A DNA stretch of 64,000 nt, from NCBI GenBank assembly GCA_018881555.1, contig JACAXG010000054.1, positions 2,604,001 through 2,668,000 of the forward strand, read 5' to 3'. The position numbers and the translations under genes are program-made. Numbering within the stretch: position 1 is the first letter of the stretch; each line of letters begins with the position of its first letter. Below, piece after piece: positions 11,899-25,897 of the stretch. The notes under the pieces are model-generated. The model made no database searches. It was not told the origin of the DNA and saw nothing but the letters and a program-made list of their open reading frames with translations. The DNA is from Amblyornis subalaris (taxonomy: Eukaryota; Chordata; Aves; Passeriformes; Ptilonorhynchidae).

Positions 11899-14800
11899 CT
11901 GTTATTTATCATTGGAACTATTCATTAAAATAAAAAAATATATATATACAGTATGGGCATCTGTTCCCAGATTCTTATTGACTGACAGTTTTTAATCCAT
12001 TTAGCTAATGCTACGTGGAACTTGCTGGAATATAAACCTTTTCAAGAAGTCTTTTCAGCTTATTCCTGATGTGTTCTTATGCCCTTTCTCATGATCTTTG
12101 GAAATTTATTTGTTTTTTAAAGATTGACTCCTGGAGTCAGGTGAGTACATGAAAATTGCAGCATTTATTAAAAAAACAAAGGTTTTCATTGTGCAGAAGA
12201 AAGCTGAAAATGAGACTCTTAGGGTTCAAAAGAAATGTTAGCAGAATACAAAAAATATTTTTTTTGTAAATAAAGGCATATTTTTAAAGCTATTCCCATG
12301 ACTTTAAGAGGTCGGGCCAAAGGATTTTGACTATCTGGATTCTGCAACAATTTTAATAATATACTCTTTTTTTATATCTGCACTACTGTTGAAATCTGAC
12401 TGACCCATGCTGTAGGATTACATATTAGTAGTTCTTTACCACAGGGGTGACATCACTTCAGCATGTTTACCACACTGTTATTTCAAGGACAAAGCATCCA
12501 CTCTTGGCAATGAAGTACCTAAAGTCAATGTGCATAGGCCACCTATGTGATCACATTTGTGTTTTGCCTTCACATCTTAAACACCCATATTAATATTTTT
12601 TTTCTGAGATCTCCACTGCTGCTGTCTCTAAAGAACAGGCAGCACCTCACCAGTGGAGCACCACTTACATGGCAGCCAAATCCAGGTAAAAACTGGCAAA
12701 ATATTATAGAACATTTATATACCCTGTAATTATTTGTCTTGATTATTTTAAGTTATCAACTCTAGATTTGTTCTTTTAGTTTTTTCAATGAAGGTCTTGA
12801 AAAGTGCCTGGTCTAATACTGGTATTCACTGGTATGAATTTGCAGACAGACTGGGAAAAATTTTTTCTCTCAGTCTCTCTCCTGCACATGTACATGGATG
12901 GGAATTTGATCACTTTCTGTTGTCAGCATTTGTTTTCTTTTCTACTTGATGCACATCTTCTGTGTAATAAATAACATAATTCCAGCTCTTATGGCTTCAG
13001 ATGGCACAGTGCCCTCTGCTCGAACTCTTTGGAGAGGGAAATACTCCAGCTTACCATCAGAGTTTCATTCGCAAGCTTTACTTTACCTTAGCCTTATTTT
13101 AAAAATTTCAAAGCTTTGCCTCCACAAATCAGGTTAAACTGTACATTACAAGCGAACTGCTTGACCTTGAAGCAATCCGTTTTGAGGCAGAGGTGACGAA
13201 GGGGTTGGCAGGCAGGATTTATTGCGCTCTGAGGAATGCAGAGGGAGCACATGAACATAAATATACAGAGAAACAGGAGCGGGAATCGCAGATGGATCTG
13301 GCAGATAAGACTTGGGCCTGTATCCGTAAGTAGGTCAAAAGTGTGATGGTATCATCTCCAATGGAAATACAATTCAAAATCTTGTTTGGATGGTATATGA
13401 TGCCAGACAAGCTTCATTGGACAGATAAAACATTATCACCATTATTCTGCTAAGACTGCAGAGTAAGTAGGATACTCAACATATATTACAGGCTTGAGAG
13501 GTTTGGGGCAAAATGTGTAAGGTAACTGGAAATATTGCACAGAAAACACTTACTGAACAGTGCCAAAGCTGGAGGAGGCTGTGGGATAAAGGACTTGCAG
13601 GGCTGCTCACTGAGACCTGTGGCAGCACAAAGAGGCTGGTGGCAGGGTTGGGTGCCCACTTGAGAACTTGTGGATGTGACACATCCGGGCTGACTATCCT
13701 GGTTCTCATTCCTCAAAGCAAGAGGAAGAAAAGACAAGCAGAAAGGGTTGGATGTTGTTAGCTGGTAGTCTAACCCCAAGGAAACAAAGCAGAGGTCACA
13801 GTGGCCTATGTCTGCAAAAAAAAGGTGAGACCCTCCTTGTTAAGACCGAGTGAGAGATGTGCTTGTGTGCCCACTTAGGGAAAAAATTTTTGTCTGCTGG
13901 GGATGATTTTCCAGCACATTCCCTGGACTGATGAGCTGGCATTGTTGTGATCAACTCTTTCAGTGCTCTAGTACTTTCTTGCTGGGATGAATGCAGTAAA
14001 AGTCAGAACGCTTTATTTTTTTTTTCTCAGTAAGACCTTGCTTTTTGATAAGTTCTTGCCAGGCTGGAAACCCCAAACAAGCCCTCCCCATTTCCATCCT
14101 TATTGTACCCCTATATGTTGGCAGCCCACCTCTGCTTTCTGCAACTCTGATCCCTTTGGTCTACAGCTCTCTGTCATACCTCTTTCAAGGTCTTCAGGGC
14201 TTCAGCTGGCCCAGAGAGAAAGTGGAACAAAAAAGCATGCTAAAATCATTCAAAGAGAGGACTAGAGGAGAAAAATGAAAGGAGATGAGTAGGCGTGGGA
14301 AAAAGAGACAGAACAAGCACAGCTGTAGAGTCAGAACAGACTACATATTTATTTTCTTTAAAAAGGTAAGTGGTTATGTTTTGAAAAGCTCCTGCTGTTG
14401 TTCTTTCCAGCAGTAAAGCCCTTTATTTGAGCTTTTTTTCATTCTTCTGACTCTTTTTTCCTTTCTCTCACTCTCTGTATTAAAGGTTTAAGATGTGACC
14501 TTTCAGAACATGGTTGTTGGATTTTTGGGNCCTTGGATGATAGTGGCTTATTATGTACATATTTGCATAATGAGTTAATTAGGCATAATATGTGGTTAAA
14601 ATTATCTACACTGCACTCTTTTTATAGAAAGTCAGCACAGTTTTCTGCCGAAGTATCTCCTTAGACACCCTCTTGGGGGCCTGTTAGGATTCCCTGCCCA
14701 CTTTTAGATGTCACTAACTTCTGGTGATTAATTTGTAAGCTCTGATACTTCATCCATGCAGATTATACATATAAACACCCCTACTCTGGAATTTTAGGAT

Positions 14801-17670
14801 TATGTAACAATCTAGTTTTATATTTGTTTAAAAAGAGGGAAAGAAATTCGAGCACAGGTGATTATAATGAAGGATTTGATAATGCCATCAAAATCCATCT
14901 GAAATGTACAGAAATTTCTTTTAAAATGAAAAAAAAAAAAAAGGAAAATCATTATTTAAATGTTTTCTGTCCAGCTTCTGTGACAACCGTGTTTCCTGTC
15001 CTTCCCATTTGGGGATGCAANGACACTGTGAATGAGATCCAAGTTCATGAAGTTGTTTCCTACTTTTATGTCCAATCTGTGTTGTCTATCACTGCAAACC
15101 TGTGGTCCTCAAGGTGTTGTTCCATGTTGACCCTCTTAGCTCTCCCCAAGCATGGCAAGGTTGATTTTTGGTAATGTGTTCACTGGATGAGACAGGACAC
15201 GAGTAATTGCCTAATTTTTAATGTTACCTCTACCATTTGTAGTTGACTCTGCTTTGAGCAGAAGACAACCACAGACCTCTGGAGAGCCCTTCAGACCTCA
15301 ATTATTCTACAAATCTCTAGTTATTTGTACTGTGGAATGTGTGATCAGTACTGATGCTCCAGCCATAGCTATCAACCATCAGTGGATGACAGGAAGTAGG
15401 CAGCAGACCTAGATTCCCTGAAACAGAGCTAAAGCTCCTATATCACAGTTCCTGTTCCTCTTAGGTGTGGTGGAGGACAATCTAGAACAGCACATTTTTC
15501 TGCCTTTTCAAATGTGCAGGCTTTCTCCATGGTTCTGACAATACTATGCAGACATATTCCAACACCTCCCTCATGGCATTGCATTTCCAGTGGTCTGTGT
15601 GCCATGGCATGCACCTGCTATTACATTATTTGCTCCAGGTGGTGTAAGGAGAGCTGTGAGTAAGAGGAAATAACTTCAGCTGCGTGTCTTTCCTCTTACT
15701 GATCATACACCTTGCTATTTTCCTACCATCCCTTTCTCCTTCAGGCATGTAAAGCTCCTCTGGGAAAGCACTGGCCACTGCCCAAGACAGTATGCTAGAG
15801 TAGATGGAGTGACAGCCTAATGCATTTAAACAACATCTAGGTAAGAACTGAATCCAAAGCAGAATTTAGAAAGCAGCCCTAAAGGCACACTCGCTATTTT
15901 TTTTCTCCATTAAAATCCAGAAAAAGAAAACCCGCTTTTAGTTAATTCTCAGTGTTCAGTGTTTATCACAGCAGGAGAAATAAATGACTGGTAACCAAAG
16001 CTGGTATGTGCCACCAGGGAGGGACACAAACACAATTCTATATGTTTATTTATACAGCAACCGCTTTCCACAGGCCACACTCTGGCCTCAGAAACAAAGG
16101 TGGATGAATCATACTGTTTCAACACAGTGAAATAATTGAAAAACTATAAATTGAATTACAGTTTTTCTTCAAACGGTTTCTTCCTATAGTTATTAGCCCC
16201 AAATCTGGAATATATGTATGTCTCCTGAACAAGAGACAAACTGCATAGACAAAAACACTGGCCATTGAGCAATAATCTGTAGCTGCACAAAAATGAAGCA
16301 TTTTCCATTCACTTTTGTGTGAGTTACAACTTTGCATTACAGCGTGTTTAAGCAGAGATTAAAAGGTATGGTTATTGAGCTGTACAGTTAGTTGTTTAGA
16401 CAACCACAGAAAAATTTCATGAGTGGGACAGGAAGATATAAAATCCTTCTGCAAAGGCCATAAGTAAAATGGATGATTTTTATATGTTTGCAAGGGTGTT
16501 CAAGATTTACAGATTTTTGCTTGAATTCTGACTGGTGGTTTTGGGGATTAGGAGGTTCTTTCCAAGGAATGGCATGGCTGCTGGATGAAACAAAGACTTT
16601 CCAGTTTTCTGTATAGAAAAATGTTCAAAGATGAAAAGGAGATGTAAGAGGTTTAGAAATCGGGTAATTCCAGCAGAGTACATTAGGGAAGAGTACTCCA
16701 TTGAATTTCCACGGAAAGAAAATCCACTGTTGGCAGAATCAGCAAATGGTTGGAAAATTTCAGAAAAGAAGTTTTTCCTTAAAAAGTACAGATGGATTGA
16801 GATGGACATCTACTGTGGAACTGTACTACTTCTGATAAAACTTCCACTGCATAAGATTTCCAACAACAGAGTGGATTTTTTTGGTCTCTTTTTCACACTG
16901 GGGTGATAGAAATAATTTCTTCTGCCATCCTCAGCATGTGTGCTCTTAGGGCTCTCATCCGGTACAGGTTCCTACTCTACCTAATTCCCATCTCAGCTGT
17001 GAACTTTGGACACTAGTTTTATATGCGATTAAAAGCAGGTCTTGTGCCAGGGCAGTTCCATGTTCCACTTCAAAGAGGGGGAAAGAAAGAAGGAGTATAG
17101 ATCAGTGCTTATGCAGTTAGTAAGGAATTTGAGTCCTTATTCTCCTGTTTCCTAGTTACTACTATTATTATAGAAACCTAGAAGATTTCTGATTTATCTC
17201 AGATATCTTGACTGGGCAGGAAAAGAATTTTTTTTTTGTCCATTAACACTTGAAGAATTTCCAAAGATGTGCTGATTGAACAGGATGTCCCAGTGTCCTT
17301 TCCTCAGCCTCTCTGTATAAAAGCATAATTTTATAACTCAAGAAAGCCTCTCTGTCCCCTGGATAAAGGAAAGAGAATAATTAGATAATGTGGATTTGGA
17401 TCCACAAATGCCCCCTTATAGTTATTTGAAACTCTTCAAAGGATTGTGTGCTTAAGAGAGAAGGAGGAGTAATGTAGTCAGCCATATCACAAGGAGACAA
17501 CCCAAAAGAGACATTTATGAAGGAAAAAACTGCCAGTAAGAAAAGCAGGTTTTCAGAAATCAACATGAAAACAGAATCTGCTATAATCATCCTGAAAGGG
17601 ACAGATGTTGGCTTTCCACCCTCAACTTGTCTGGCCTATTCTGTCTCCGAATGCTGAAGCTCACAATGCT
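11899..17670. other. Non-coding stretch, nothing recognised
   Basis: No exon, RNA or repeat could be supported. A possible CTCF-type site lies at 13008-13022. Around 14.54-14.62 kb an ATTTGCAT octamer-like word is followed by AATTAG words, which suggests a possible regulatory block. Short A runs and T runs occur. Single Ns lie at 14530 and 15021. Open frames up to about 115 codons are present on both strands, with no domain or plausible splice context. Confidence 0.4.
13008..13022 (-). promoter_or_regulatory. Possible CTCF-type motif
   Basis: AGTGCCCTCTGCTCG matches the reverse-oriented CTCF core consensus at 13 of 15 positions by eye. It stands alone in non-coding DNA, so a chance match is quite possible. 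Confidence 0.25.
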
Positions 17671-17945
17671 TTTTTTCCTCCAATTTCAGAAGTGTCAGAC
17701 AGGAGACACGGTGCCGGTGAAAAAACTTACAGCGATCTCTTGTTAGCTAACTGCGGTGTTTTGTTTCACAGTTACATGTCTGCACAAGCCGTCACTGTGT
17801 CAGTCATAATTACCACCTATTCAGTGGCTCCCTTCAGGTTTCATCACCTTTGCAGTATTAAGCAGCCAGCTGCAGGAAGCAGTCGGCTGCCCTGGAGCAG
17901 CAACCGTCAGCCTCTGGATTTCAGGGTATAATTGCTGCCTGAGTG
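17671..17945. other. Candidate conserved non-coding element
   Basis: A block with complex, non-repetitive sequence, several CpGs and dense transcription-factor-like words (two CAGCTG-type E-boxes near 17.87 kb, a CATAATTACC homeobox-like word near 17.81 kb). A frame on the plus strand stays open across it, but no protein family is recognised. The element call is inference from composition only and rests on no alignment. Confidence 0.25.
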
Positions 17946-17990
17946 CAAACAACTCCCTCCTTCCTGCATAAAACACCCAATCCACTCCTA

Positions 17991-18012
17991 TTTTTTTTTT
18001 TTTTTTTTTTTT
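17991..18012. repeat. Poly-T run
   Basis: Twenty-two uninterrupted T bases. Confidence 0.9.
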
Positions 18013-21000
18013 GGACAGAGATCAGAGGCCCATCAAATGCACTTTTTGTCCAGCATAGGAAGATAGACCCTGTCTTCTGCAGGGAGAACTCAGCATGGAC
18101 AGGATGGGGGATTGTGCAGCTACGTGTCTGTGCTACCATGTGCTACCACATGAAAATGTGGCCCGGTACTCCTAATTGGAAAGGAGTTCCAGCTTTCCTG
18201 TAAACTTCTTTTTCTCTCTCCTCTGAAACATTTGAGCTTACCTCTAGCACTGAAGTCTAACTGCAACCTCCTCAATGGCCCTCAGATGTGAGGATTTCTG
18301 AGCAAAAATTCGGAGTGCCCCTGTCTAAACTTAGTTTTCAAGAGCTATGTTCTGGTGGAAGGGCAGATAGATAAGTCCTCATCTGGGCCAGATAGGCAGC
18401 AAAAAATGGTAATATGAAACCCTGGAAACTGGGAGGCAGTTTCAGAGTATTCCTGTCAGGTTGCTGCAAGGTTTCACATGCCAATTGCCTTTCCTGTCTT
18501 GCCATCCTGTTTACCGTGTTTTATAAATTCAGCTTTGGCTGCATGACCCAGACCAGCAGGCCTGCCAACAATCATGTTGCATTTTGTTAACTGCTTATGA
18601 CTTCTGGACAGTGTACTGCTGTGATTGTCACACTCTTTCACTTAAACATATGGCACGTGGAGACACAAACTACTCCAGCATGCAGCTTTCCATGATAGAT
18701 TTTTACATACCAATTGCAGATACTATTTCTGGCTGCTGAGATTGGCGTGGTCCAATCCTGGAAGCAGAGAAAATCCTCTACTCTGAGAAGTACCTGGCAT
18801 GCTGCGTTTCTTTGGCTCAATTAGGAAAGCCAAAGAGGCTGTCAGACTTTTCTCAATCCAATAGAAATGCTACCAAGCTGGGCTAAGCATGTGTATCATG
18901 TTGGAGAGACAAGAATGACAATAAAAGCTTTGTGGGAGTAAGGAGTGCTGAGAAGCTAACTGAGGAGAAGAGCTATTTCATTTCTATCAGGAGTGAGGAG
19001 AAATTTAGAAATGCAGTTCTTCCTGATTAAGTCCCCCCCTTAGTGAAATTTATAACGTATTTGTCAATACAACACATATAAGTGGGAAATTTTCTGAGAT
19101 GCTTCATGCATATGAGACTTTCTGAGGTAACATCAAGTCACTACAAGAAAATGTAAAACTGTTGAATATTAAAGCTAATATTCAAAAAAGCAAACAGATA
19201 GCATAAAATCCCCCAAACACCTGCAAACCTTCCTCCAAAGATGCACAACCCATCTATGTGCCGCAAGATGGACATGAAGAGTTTTTTTAATTTCCTCTCT
19301 TCATATAACTTGATTCTTCTTTAGTTTTGAGTCTGAATCAGACAAAAAGATTTTAAGGGATTTTGCATGAGTTTCTTGCCACAAAACTCTGAATTGGCAT
19401 CCAACATTCACATGGCCTGACGAGAAGGAACTGTATAATGATCATTGTCCTCTTTTTTTGATGAGGCAAAACACGGCACAAATCTGAGGGAGGGGAAACT
19501 TGGAGGAGAAATGGGTTCTAATTTTGTGGAGACATATTGCACTCTTCCAACTCACGTATTTTCCACCAGCCTTGCTGGATTTGAAAAGATGCAAGACAGT
19601 AATAAAACTATCCAACTTCAGCAGTCTCTTTAATGTAGAAGAGTTAATCGTGAACCTTCAAGTAGAATATCTGAGCAGCTGTTACACTTCACCAACTGCT
19701 GCTTTCACTCGTAATAGTGTTTCATACCACTAAACCGCATTGTGGTGCGTTGGCATGAGGAACGTTACTTTCAGATCCACAGTAAGCTAGGTCATGGGAA
19801 AGACCTAAAACTTTTTGGCATTTGAAGCTTCTGAAGTGCTGTGATGTGTTGTCATACGGAAAGAATTATATATGTAAATGGTCACTTCTGATACCACTTT
19901 TCTTTATTTTCCTTGGCCTGTTGACCCACCTTCAGTCCCGAAACTCTCTCCTTTCCTCATAGTCCTTGCTTACTACTGTATATGTCTCTTGATTTCTTTT
20001 AAAAGTACTTCTTTAATTCTTTTAAAACAAATGTAGTTTAATTCCCTAATGTTATTGTAAAGAACTGTGCCTGTCTAAATTTACCTCTTCACAGTCAGCT
20101 TCTCTCCTGCCATCCATCCCATGCAAGTGCAGTGTTATCCTATTGTCCCACTTTGCTCCCAATTTGGAACAAGCTATGAGCTTGTTCATAAGTGTTATTT
20201 CTCTTGTGAAGTTAGTGGACTGGAGTAGAAATTGACTCAGTACATTGATAGAAGTGGAATGGAGTGGAAAAGAAGAAATTAGTGAATAACAACTGCTAAG
20301 GTGCCCAACTGATCTAAGTACATTTCATAGTTGAAGAGNCTTGAGCTAAGTATGGACCAGAATTCCAATTGTGAATAATGTGGAATTGCAGGAAAGCTCA
20401 AATCAAGACTTTGCTATCTGCTCTTTTCTAGAAATACATCAAATCCGCTCAATAAAACAACAAATGCACATAAACCATCTGTAGCTTCTGTCATGAGACA
20501 ATAGGAAATGGTAATTGAATACTTCAAAGGATCCTCTTACCTGATAGTTAATCGGGAGTACATGAGATATGCACAAAACATTTTACTAAGCATTTTTTAT
20601 TTGCTTTTACCAAGACCACTTTTATATAGTCCAGTCTGGCTCTGGATGGACAGAAAGTGTTTGGAAACAGCTGGTTGTTAGTGAGCCAAACCAAACCTGG
20701 ACACTGTGGGCTTGCCAGTGTGACGTGACTGTATTTTCACTGAAAGCTCACCAGGATGCTATGTCAGACAAATGTGCTGCTACAGTACAGGTGGCAGGAA
20801 AGGCTTGGCCATATGGAGAAGCATTGCTGTTGCTGTCACTGCCAAAAGCTGTACTAGATGCCCCACAAAACAGAAAGAGGATTTCCTACAGTTGAAGGGG
20901 CTTATTAATTCTGTTGGACATAAGATAATGAAAGCAAAAATGTTTTCCTTCCTTAGAAAGAGCAGAAAAAGCTGTGGTAGCTAAATGGTGGTCAGTATTA

Positions 21001-24000
21001 AGTGAATGATGCAGTCATTTAGGAAAGGAGCTATAGGAAGGCCTTATCAGTATTGTGGTCAAGATAAAGCAAGTATTTGCCACTCTGTCCCCTCTATCTT
21101 CTCTGAGCATATCAGCAGGGAGATCATGCCTATTGTCACTCTTACCATGAGTTATGTGATTCTTTCACTTTTGAACAGGGCTGTGGTCTGTGATGCCCTC
21201 TGTGTCACTCACAGTTACGCAGTAACTGAGTGAATTTGTATCTGCAGACACAGCAATGAAGACAGTGACCTGCCAGCTTTTCAATTCTACCCCCAATCAA
21301 AGAGGGATTTATTTCCTGATAGGACTGTAAAATTTAGAGAAAATGGAGTTTAAGGCTTCAGATAGTTGCTGGGCATCATCCTGTCTAAACTTAACCGCAC
21401 ACCAAAGACAGCCCAGATCGGCAGAGACATCTCAGACATCCCTCACACAGTACCACTGCACACCAGTTAACTTTCATCAGAGGGAGAAAGACCATTTTTA
21501 AACCTTTCAGAACATGTGAAGGAACTTTCCTGCTCAGCGAAAGCTGTTTAGGGAGCTGAAGCAAAGTTGGGTTAATCCTCTCCAGAGCCCTTGACTCTGC
21601 CATTTCCTCAAGCCCACACTGGTGCCCTGAGGGGAGGTGCCTTGCCGGGACCAGGCAAGAATTCCTGACAGCCTCTCCATGTACCTGTGAGGGGTTTTCA
21701 GACTGGCAGATATAGCTAGCTTATTGCTTCTTAGGCCCCGTACTGTGTGTGTTGGCTTCGCCCAAGTCAGCTGCAGTTCTCCCAAAGAAATGTGTTTGCT
21801 GATGCTATGATTTAGTTGCTGGTGGGCTATGTTGGCATAGGTACACGTGCTGTGAGCTTGTGTACCAGTTGCAGCTGTGGCATCTCAAGAGGTCATCTAG
21901 ACTGGACTACACCTCAACTACCCTTGAAAGACATTCGTGCAGCCTGTTCTTAGGAGCCATCAGAAGTAAAAATTTCACATCCTCATCAGCAATTGATTTC
22001 TCTGCTAACCTCTCTCTACTTGTTCCCTAAGGTATTTTAAAGTGCTTAATCTAAATCCTTAAGCCAATAATAGCCACATGGAGAAGATCCAAAAATAGCA
22101 CTGACAATGGGTGTTAATACCAGTTCAGAAACTTTAAGCTCTAGATTGTCTGCATACAACTGTTTGACGGTCACACCACACTGGGCTGGTACCAAGCAGC
22201 AACCTGTAAGCAAAGCTATGCCATGGCTATCCAGAGGAAGTACAGCTTCCCATTACTCCTATGTCTGTCTAGAAGTTTGTTGGGTAAGAGCATGGACAGA
22301 ACAACTTATTTCCCTACAGCAATCCACACAGGAAGTTTAGGATTGTGTTGCAGCCTGGGTCAATGGCAAAGGGATGCCTTGGACATGCTCTGAGCCTGCA
22401 CCAAACAGCAGAAGGGAAAGATCTTGTTTGCCAGGAAGGCTGGCTGCTCTGAAGGGAATAGCTGTCCTGAGGTGGGAATGTTGCTTCTGGTGATNGAATT
22501 AGTTCACCTTGAGCTCATAAGCATGTCTCCACAAGGCACTGTGTATGAGCATATGGATGGAGAGGTTTAGCCATGTCAGTATTTTCTGAATCAGCAGCCA
22601 GCCCAGTGGTTTAATCTAAGAAAACTAATTTCCTTGCTAGACATAAACACAACCCAAATCTGGCAAGAATTAACTGGGTGAAGTCTGAGCTCCTTTCTTC
22701 ACCTCCGTGGCATTTTCCTGTATTTCCCATAGAGCGGCTGAAATGCGGATCCTCTCTCATGCATTTCTGAGGTGGCAGTCATGCAAGAGACTTTCCAGTG
22801 CTTTGCAAAGCTTCCCTCTTCCATCTATTTGGGAATATAAGGAAAACAGACTGCCTCAAAATAGACTTCTACTTTCCACTCTGACCAAAACCACTACCTG
22901 TTGGGAAGATGGCATTTCCCCTGCCCACCCTAAAAATGGCTTTCTGGGAACTCTGCTTTTTCAGTGATTTGGATTCAGCTTGGCTGAAGCACAGCACAGA
23001 GACAATATTTAATTCTTCCTTGCTATTTTCTCTAGCTTTGATTCACTGCAGTGTAATTTTGGAAGCTTAATCTAGTTTCATCAGCCATGACTGGAGCTAG
23101 AAAACAGGGCAAGTTATCAGAAGATACAGCAGGGAGATAACTAAAGGAAGTTTCATTTGGCACAAATTATCAGGAAATCCTCCCAAAATCAAGCCATCAA
23201 GGAAATGATGGAAGTACATGATTTCACTAAAAATGAACCCACATGTATACCACAACACACACAAACACAAATACACAGCCCCTTTCCATCCTCTGGAAGG
23301 CAGTTTGATTTTTTTTCTGAGGCTACTACAAATACTTTAAAGTATCCTGGCTCCAGTCCAATCCTCTGCAATTGCTGGCAGCCATTTTATATCATCCCTG
23401 TCATAAGTTTCACTGTCATAGCAATTTGTGCTTTGATTTCTACTATGCCTGGAACGAAACTCAGCCATCTGGGGCAATTCAGGTTCTGCAGCCAGGTTGA
23501 AGTGCAGCAGCTGGAACATCTGCCCCAAACGGGTCTCCATCATTTACTACCTGTGCCGTGGGAGTCCCCAGCAGCCACCTCTGGAGTCTGTGCCGCCAGC
23601 AGCTTGTGCAGCAAAAGCAAAGGCAGCCCATGCCTGGGGACCAACAGCAGCATCACTCAGTGAGGTTGGGGTGTAAGGTGGCAATTACCAGTAATAAGTC
23701 TGCAACAGGATTGCCTGCGGGCACTGAGGCTGCCTAATGTTTTTCCAGCCCTCTGAGAGCTGAGTGCCCCCAGCCCTCCCCACAGAAGCCAAGGTCACCT
23801 TGTAGGAGGTGTGCTGTGCGGATCAGGCCCCACAGGCTCTGACTCCATCTCCAGGTTGTCTGGAGGTGTATAACTTCTGGCACACCTCAGTGCACCTAAT
23901 TGTTGTCACTATTAGAGCACAAGGACAAATTGCTGACAAAGAGGGTTGCATAAAAATGCACTTGGGTGCAATAGCTGTGGCAGTATTTCAAACAGCTTCG

Positions 24001-24342
24001 TATTGTACATCTCCAAGAGAGATGCAAGCACGTGTGCTTTATAATTGTGCAACCATATCACTGAATATGGATAGCACTTACAAGTGCTGTGTAACGTGTT
24101 GACAACTCTGCACACATAAATATGTATTGTTTTTCAGGCACAACCCAGGCAAACAGAAAAACTAAGTTTTTATTTTAATTTCTACTGCAATGTCTGAGCT
24201 AACTGATACAAGACTTATAAAGAAAAGTGGGAGTCCTAAGGACTTAACAAGCAATTCAAGACAAAACACCTCAGATCTCTAAGTTCAGCTCCCTAAAACA
24301 TTTCTATCTATTGCTCAGATCCTATCAATTATTCCCTTTTTA

Positions 24343-24370
24343 AAATTATTATTATTATTTTTATTTTTTT
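24343..24370. repeat. (ATT)n microsatellite
   Basis: About five ATT units that grade into a T-rich run. Confidence 0.7.
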
Positions 24371-25863
24371 GCACAGCTATTAGCTGTTGAACTCCCTAGT
24401 TTGTTCTCTACCTTTTTTGGGTGACTTTTCAAAATTCAGATCATTCACAGCAAAAGCTTTAACCATCCTTTATACCAAGATTCCTCTTTCTTTTTGACAT
24501 CAAGACTTTTCTCTTTGATAACTTCAAATGTTTCTCCCTCTCTGCAGTGAGTACTTAATTCTCACCAATGGTTTTGCTTTTCTATCAAACATAGCAGTAG
24601 CACCCTGAATGTTGTTAATCTGCTATGGCCATTGAGTGGTTTCTTTGCCTTTTTTTTTTAACTTTCTACTGTATTTATATAAAAACCACCACTATTTGTT
24701 CAACATTGTTGTGGAGGTTTTTGTTTTTCCTAATTATGTAAAAATACTTTTGCATTTTAAACTCAATTAAGGCTTCCTTTATGTGTTAGCAGAGCTGCAC
24801 AACAGAGGTTTTCATCCTTGCACTGCTTTCGCTGACTGTGAAACAAATAAAAGCCAAGCTTTTGCATTTCATAACCTTGAAGTTCTCTGAGTAGTTTCAC
24901 CTCCAGGGCTGGGTAACTGAATGTTTTCAAGCAGCTTAGAGAGAAAAATGGGGAGGGGGGAGGAGAAGGCAGCAGTAAACAAGAATATGATTTCAGAATT
25001 TCATGATTTAGACTAAACTGAATAGCAGCAGCAGATGAAGTAGAGAGAGAGACTGTATATACACGATGCAATGGTTTTATAATTTAAAATACATATTGTA
25101 TTAGACTTTCAACATAAAAGGGCTAATGTGTTTCTCATAACATCCCACATTTTGTTATTACTTTTCACCCCATACCAGCACAAATGGTATCTGAGTGCTG
25201 ACAGGCTGAAGAGAACACGCAGAGACCATGTTATCTGTTTCTGGGGCATAGCTGCAGATGTGGTATGTGGCGACTGTGCTCATAGTTTTCTGCATTGCTA
25301 CACAGCGATTTCAGGATAGACCTGGGAGTTTTACTGGAAAAGCAAATGCACTAGAATGGAGTAGTGACTCATGAGTGGTTATGAGCTGTGCAGCACTGCT
25401 AGGATCATGGNGCAGGAAGAATGTAATTGCTCACACTAAATCATCACTGCCCCCTCTACACACCCAGGGCCTTTTTATTACCACAAGTGATCAAACCTCC
25501 CTTGTTTTCCAAATATTCTGGGTCCTCTAAGTTCATTGACTTTTCACACTGCTCTGATTCACTTGCTCTATCAGTACCAAGTCAACAAAGGTCTATCCCA
25601 TGTAGAATTGTCAGTACTGCTTTCTCTACTGGGCAAGTCTACCTTAAAGGTTGTTCCTTCAACAGTTGACCTTGTCTGACCTTGACTAGCTTGTGCTGGG
25701 ATAGAATTGCAGAAAAGTGCACAGAGAAGTCAATAAGAGACAGCTTTTCAGAAAAAAATTGGGAGCTATTTACACCCTCTGTACAACAACTCCATCCCAG
25801 ACATACAGATAACCCCTGATTTGATATGAGATACATTTTTGAGTTTGTAGAGGAAAGGCTGTG

Positions 25864-25868
<5 letters not shown>

Positions 25869-25895
<27 letters not shown>
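25869..25895. repeat. Poly-A run
   Basis: Twenty-seven uninterrupted A bases. The upstream 200 bases show no recognisable messenger-like or SINE sequence and no target-site duplication that I can see, so I treat it as a simple repeat. Confidence 0.9.

Positions 25896-25897
<2 letters not shown>

Noticed and set aside
23157..23663. Longest chance-type open frame outside repeats, 168 codons, plus strand
   Set aside because: The translation has no recognisable domain or repeat structure, no convincing splice or promoter context, and several low-complexity stretches. The opposite strand is equally open in places.
25680..25895. 27-base A run as the tail of a retrocopy
   Set aside because: The sequence upstream resembles no mRNA or SINE, and no target-site duplication flanks it. 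CR1-driven retrocopies with poly-A tails are not expected in birds.
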